The notes beneath the pieces are model-generated. The model searched no databases, was not told where the DNA came from, and saw only the letters and a program-made list of their open reading frames with translations. From G963674665 sp964609625 (GTDB taxonomy: Bacteria > Desulfobacterota > Desulfovibrionia > Desulfovibrionales > Desulfovibrionaceae), in assembly GCA_964609625.1 (NCBI GenBank), contig CAZSRS010000017.1, positions 17,282 to 81,281 of the forward strand: a stretch of 64,000 nucleotides of DNA, in the 5' to 3' direction. Below are positions 61,282-64,000 of this stretch, piece by piece. Position numbers and translations under genes: made by a program. Every line of letters starts with the position of its first letter. Position 1 is the stretch's first letter.

Positions 61282-61944
61282 ATGACAAACAGAATCATCG
61301 AGTGGTCCCTGGACATACCCATCGACCTGATGCTGCATGCCGAAGTGATCGAGGAGGAACTGCGTTTCAAGACACGCTATTACGGTATGAAACGCGGCGA
61401 ATTCCTGATCCTGCTCATGCCCGGGGCACCGCAGATACGCGAACGCCTCATCCAGCAATGCGGCCTGATCATGCGTTTCATGCACGCCGGCAAGGTCTAC
61501 GGTTTCCGCAGTACCGTGACGGGGCACATCCTCGCGCCCTCGCCCATTTTTTTCACGGATTTTCCCAAGAAACTGGAAATGATCAACCTGCGCAAGCACG
61601 AGCGGGTGGACACCTTTCTCCAAGCCCGGCTACAACTGGGGCAGGAGGTGCAGCGCGGCGTGATCCTGGACATCAGCGCCACTGGCTGCCGTTTCACCAT
61701 GGAGCGCGCCACGGGAGGGCAGTGGTCGAGCATCGAACCCAACACCGAAGTCCGTCTGGAGTTCCGTCTTACCGATACGGATGACCCCATTCGCATGCCA
61801 GGGACAGTGGCGTCCTTCTCACAGGACGTCAAACGAGCGACACTCGGCATTCGATTCCTGCCTTGCGGCAAGAACCTCGCCGCCCAACGACTGATCGACG
61901 AATACGTGCAAAGCGTGTTGCAGTTTTCAGGCAAGGTGGACTGA
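61282..61944 (+). CDS. PilZ-domain c-di-GMP-binding protein (YcgR-like)
   Basis: 220 residues from the ATG at 61282, with AGGAG upstream; the longer frame to 61123 lacks a site. The N-terminal about 105 residues resemble the YcgR/flagellar-brake domain. The PilZ signature is visible: RKHERVD (RxxxR) and DISATGC (DxSxxG), so c-di-GMP binding residues are intact. It likely controls motility or polysaccharide output. No flagellar or cellulose gene is adjacent. Confidence 0.9.
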   Translation: MTNRIIEWSLDIPIDLMLHAEVIEEELRFKTRYYGMKRGEFLILLMPGAPQIRERLIQQCGLIMRFMHAGKVYGFRSTVTGHILAPSPIFFTDFPKKLEMINLRKHERVDTFLQARLQLGQEVQRGVILDISATGCRFTMERATGGQWSSIEPNTEVRLEFRLTDTDDPIRMPGTVASFSQDVKRATLGIRFLPCGKNLAAQRLIDEYVQSVLQFSGKVD

Positions 61945-61997
61945 GTGGCGCATCTTCACGTAACGCGTGGCGATGCCAGGCATTTCCCTGTTGGAGA

Positions 61998-63704
61998 TCA
62001 AGATGCGGCCCAGTCCGGGCACCGCACACGATACGTGGCTCCCCCCTTGAGAAATGCCAGTATGTTGCCTCGTGCATCATAGGAGACATCGCTCACCATG
62101 TCCGCGAGATTGCAAAAGTCGATTGTCGTTATGAAGCGGGGCCTTCTGGATGCGGATGTGGAATACTCGAGCTGCCGTAATGGTGAAAGCCTATTAAACG
62201 CAAGGGAACAAAATCCCCTGATATGGTCATGATCTTCACGGAACTCATTCACGGAACACACGGGTAAATGCTGTCTGAGCACGATGTCGTTGCTTCCGGC
62301 TCGAATGATTGCATTCCTGCTCTTGTCAATGACAACTGCATGTTTGTCCATGATATTGAAATTCTGCCGCAGTTTTTTCCTTCGCCTCAATAGCGCCCTG
62401 TCAAGCAAAATCACGCTTCCATCGATGTAGATCAAATCACGTATCAAGAGTTGGTTGTTGACAATGCATTGTCCTTGGGCATGTATGTAAGCATCGTTCT
62501 CATGAAAAAAAAACAATGCAGGGTCGTAGCGCTCACGCTCAAGAATATAAATCTCTTTATGTATAAAGATCGTATTGTGTGCGCAAGGCGCTCTGAAATA
62601 CCACCTGTATTTATTAAGGTCATAACTGTATTTACCGGCATCGACAAAGATATCTTCTCCATTTACAGAGAGGACAAATGAGAGATCGTCCAGATGCTTG
62701 TGTGTGATGGAAGTGTATCCTGACTTGAAAAATATATACACTGAATCCTGTCCACCAGTCTTATAAGGACAGTCGGCAGCTGACGTATCTGGCAATGACG
62801 TGCCCGCAGCGTTCGTGAGATTGACAATCACCTTGCCAGAAACGAAATCGCAGAAATTACTGTAGAGTTTAATGGTTCTACTGCACTGGATATGCGCGCT
62901 GTCCCCTTCCATTGGGTAGGATCCATCCGGTTTTAGCAGCAGGCCTTTATACGTTTCCGCTCCCGCGATGAGCGCCTTTTCGGCTGACTCACCCATGAAT
63001 GCGAACAACTCCTTGTACATTTTCAGCATCATGATGTGATACGCAATGGAGTTCTCGGAATGCACACCGTTAGGGCTGAAGTCTCTTCTGAATGCGGCAC
63101 GTATCCTGTTTCTGGCCTTGTCCACAAAATCCGTTCTGGACAAAAACACACCCAGCTGACAAAGCGCACGATCTTGCATCACTCCATGATTGTTATCGCT
63201 GTAGTTGTTGTCATCGAGCAACCACTCACCATGCTGTTCCAGACACGCGACAAGGTCTTCGAAGTCTTCCTGGGCAATGGCATGATTTCCGGAGCGGACC
63301 AGATACGTCAGAGTCAACACCCGGTTTGAAACCGTAGCGTCATTCCAGACAAATACATTCGTCAACGCACCGTCTGTCTCAAGCCTCCTCCATTCTTTGT
63401 AGAACTCCAAGGCCTTCCCGTAGTACTTCTTGTCCTTGCTTAGGTGATATGCGTCTAGTAGAAAGGAAATGAGCCGCAGGCTGTTGTAATACAGAGCGTG
63501 GGAGCGTGTGGGGTATTCATGGTCGAACCCCATGAATGTGGTCTTCTCCATCCAGTTCATCAGCGCTATTGGTTCATTTGCCAATATCGCGTCCGCGGTG
63601 CGGATCGAATCGACAGGGTGAACTGAAGTCCTGTAGAAGAACTTGTCTCCTTTTGTTCGCACCGTCTCATGGTCGAAATCGAACAACGCCTTATCCCGCT
63701 TCAA
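61998..63704 (-). CDS. Heparinase II/III-family polysaccharide lyase-like protein
   Basis: 568 residues from the only start, a TTG at 63702-63704 with AGAGG upstream. An N-terminal helical toroid region (SLRLISFLLDAYHLSKDKKY) and a C-terminal beta-sandwich (GYTSITHKHLDDLSFVLSVN, with the His and metal-type residues; IFVDAGKYSYDLNKYRWYFR) fit the family. Such proteins cut or rebuild acidic polysaccharides, often with capsule/LPS export genes. The base composition is clearly AT-richer than all neighbours, suggesting horizontal gain. No signal peptide seen. The 5' end may be incomplete, since the track upstream shows no good ATG. Confidence 0.82.
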   Translation of the reverse strand: MKRDKALFDFDHETVRTKGDKFFYRTSVHPVDSIRTADAILANEPIALMNWMEKTTFMGFDHEYPTRSHALYYNSLRLISFLLDAYHLSKDKKYYGKALEFYKEWRRLETDGALTNVFVWNDATVSNRVLTLTYLVRSGNHAIAQEDFEDLVACLEQHGEWLLDDNNYSDNNHGVMQDRALCQLGVFLSRTDFVDKARNRIRAAFRRDFSPNGVHSENSIAYHIMMLKMYKELFAFMGESAEKALIAGAETYKGLLLKPDGSYPMEGDSAHIQCSRTIKLYSNFCDFVSGKVIVNLTNAAGTSLPDTSAADCPYKTGGQDSVYIFFKSGYTSITHKHLDDLSFVLSVNGEDIFVDAGKYSYDLNKYRWYFRAPCAHNTIFIHKEIYILERERYDPALFFFHENDAYIHAQGQCIVNNQLLIRDLIYIDGSVILLDRALLRRRKKLRQNFNIMDKHAVVIDKSRNAIIRAGSNDIVLRQHLPVCSVNEFREDHDHIRGFCSLAFNRLSPLRQLEYSTSASRRPRFITTIDFCNLADMVSDVSYDARGNILAFLKGGATYRVRCPDWAAS

Positions 63705-64000
63705 GGTGACCTCTTGTTGTCTCAGTACAAGGATGGACCAATGTCATGGGATTCAAGATACTTGCCCGGAAGGCGTGGCGGTACAACTTGGCTCTTGCCC
63801 TGGAGAATGCCGCTGCCGGCTTTCACGCGACTGAAACCACGTTGCATCTTGGCATGACAGGCCGAGAAGTTGGAGAATACCTTCAGCTGAGCGTGCTGAA
63901 CGCGAAACAGGAGCGGGTGGATGCGGAAAGACCACCGCATCCCGTGCGACGCCCGCAACAGGGGGACATAGCAAACCGCCGAACGACAAGGAAGATTCCG
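63705..64000. other. Window edge, no gene assigned
   Basis: About 296 bp. A plus-strand frame from an ATG at 63746 is open to the window end (85 codons) but has no strong ribosome-binding site and its later part is Arg/Pro-rich and not protein-like; minus-strand frames are also open here. A gene may begin but the evidence is not enough to call it. Confidence 0.3.

Noticed and set aside
63746..64000. Plus-strand open frame reaching the window end
   Set aside because: Opening part is protein-like but later text is not, and other strands are open too; kept only as an edge note.
1..64000. tRNA, rRNA, CRISPR, IS elements, riboswitches
   Set aside because: No cloverleaf, repeat-spacer array, transposase or terminal repeats were recognised on either strand; a search with tRNAscan, Rfam and ISfinder tools would decide this.

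Overview
The window reads as chromosome of a GC-rich, anaerobic, sulfate-reducer-type deltaproteobacterium, probably Desulfovibrionaceae. The evidence is a TunR-type tungstate regulator beside a TSUP transporter, an aldehyde:ferredoxin oxidoreductase, a molybdopterin oxidoreductase with its ferredoxin, and many PAS/GAF/hybrid sensor kinases. I see no tRNA, rRNA, IS element, CRISPR array or phage block. The only clear compositional outlier is the AT-richer heparinase-like gene at the right end (61998-63704).

Layout. 1-5239: the 5' part of a ThiF/MoeB-type E1 enzyme, a Sel1-repeat/solute-binding fusion, cheR and an HDOD gene. 5267-6568: a toxin-antitoxin-chaperone (TAC) module, made of a HigB-like toxin broken by an apparent one-base frameshift, a HigA-like antitoxin and a SecB-like chaperone, behind an inverted-repeat operator. 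6614-13674: one eight-gene minus-strand operon, livG-livF-livH-livM-livK, creatininase, asparaginase, GntR regulator; a perfect 12-bp palindrome of GntR type lies upstream of livG. 14171-15562: a B12-binding radical SAM enzyme. 15734-22965: a Tat-type ferredoxin and AOR on the minus strand, divergent from an iron alcohol dehydrogenase, a PAS sensor kinase and an NtrC-type activator; a sigma-54-like promoter sits before the ferredoxin. Together this looks like a regulated alcohol/aldehyde oxidation system. 23013-25224: a TSUP transporter divergent from tunR, with a two-half-site operator between them. 25296-28278: four genes for membrane or exported proteins of unknown function.

28306-39472: signalling genes, including a PAS/GAF histidine kinase, a periplasmic binding protein paired with a hybrid kinase, and a 1858-residue Ser/Thr-kinase/ATPase/GAF/PAS/histidine-kinase fusion. 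40083-48680: a polysaccharide deacetylase, an SLC13-type permease, a QueG-like Fe-S protein with a GIY-YIG protein, and a five-gene operon (EamA, metallo-beta-lactamase fold, MFS, GNAT, cyclase). 48977-52879: an acyl-ACP synthetase/acyltransferase fusion and an SGNH-type protein. 52994-57153: a TSUP transporter and a four-cluster ferredoxin, divergent from a molybdopterin oxidoreductase. 57373-60933: a lipoprotein, then a Cys-rich protein, DUF2318 protein, FtsX-type permease and ATPase in one probable metal-related operon. 61282-63704: a PilZ protein and the heparinase II/III-like protein.

The most interesting parts are the TAC module with its frameshifted toxin, the tungsten theme (TunR, TSUP, AOR), and the liv/amide-hydrolase operon that carries its own regulator and a matching operator.
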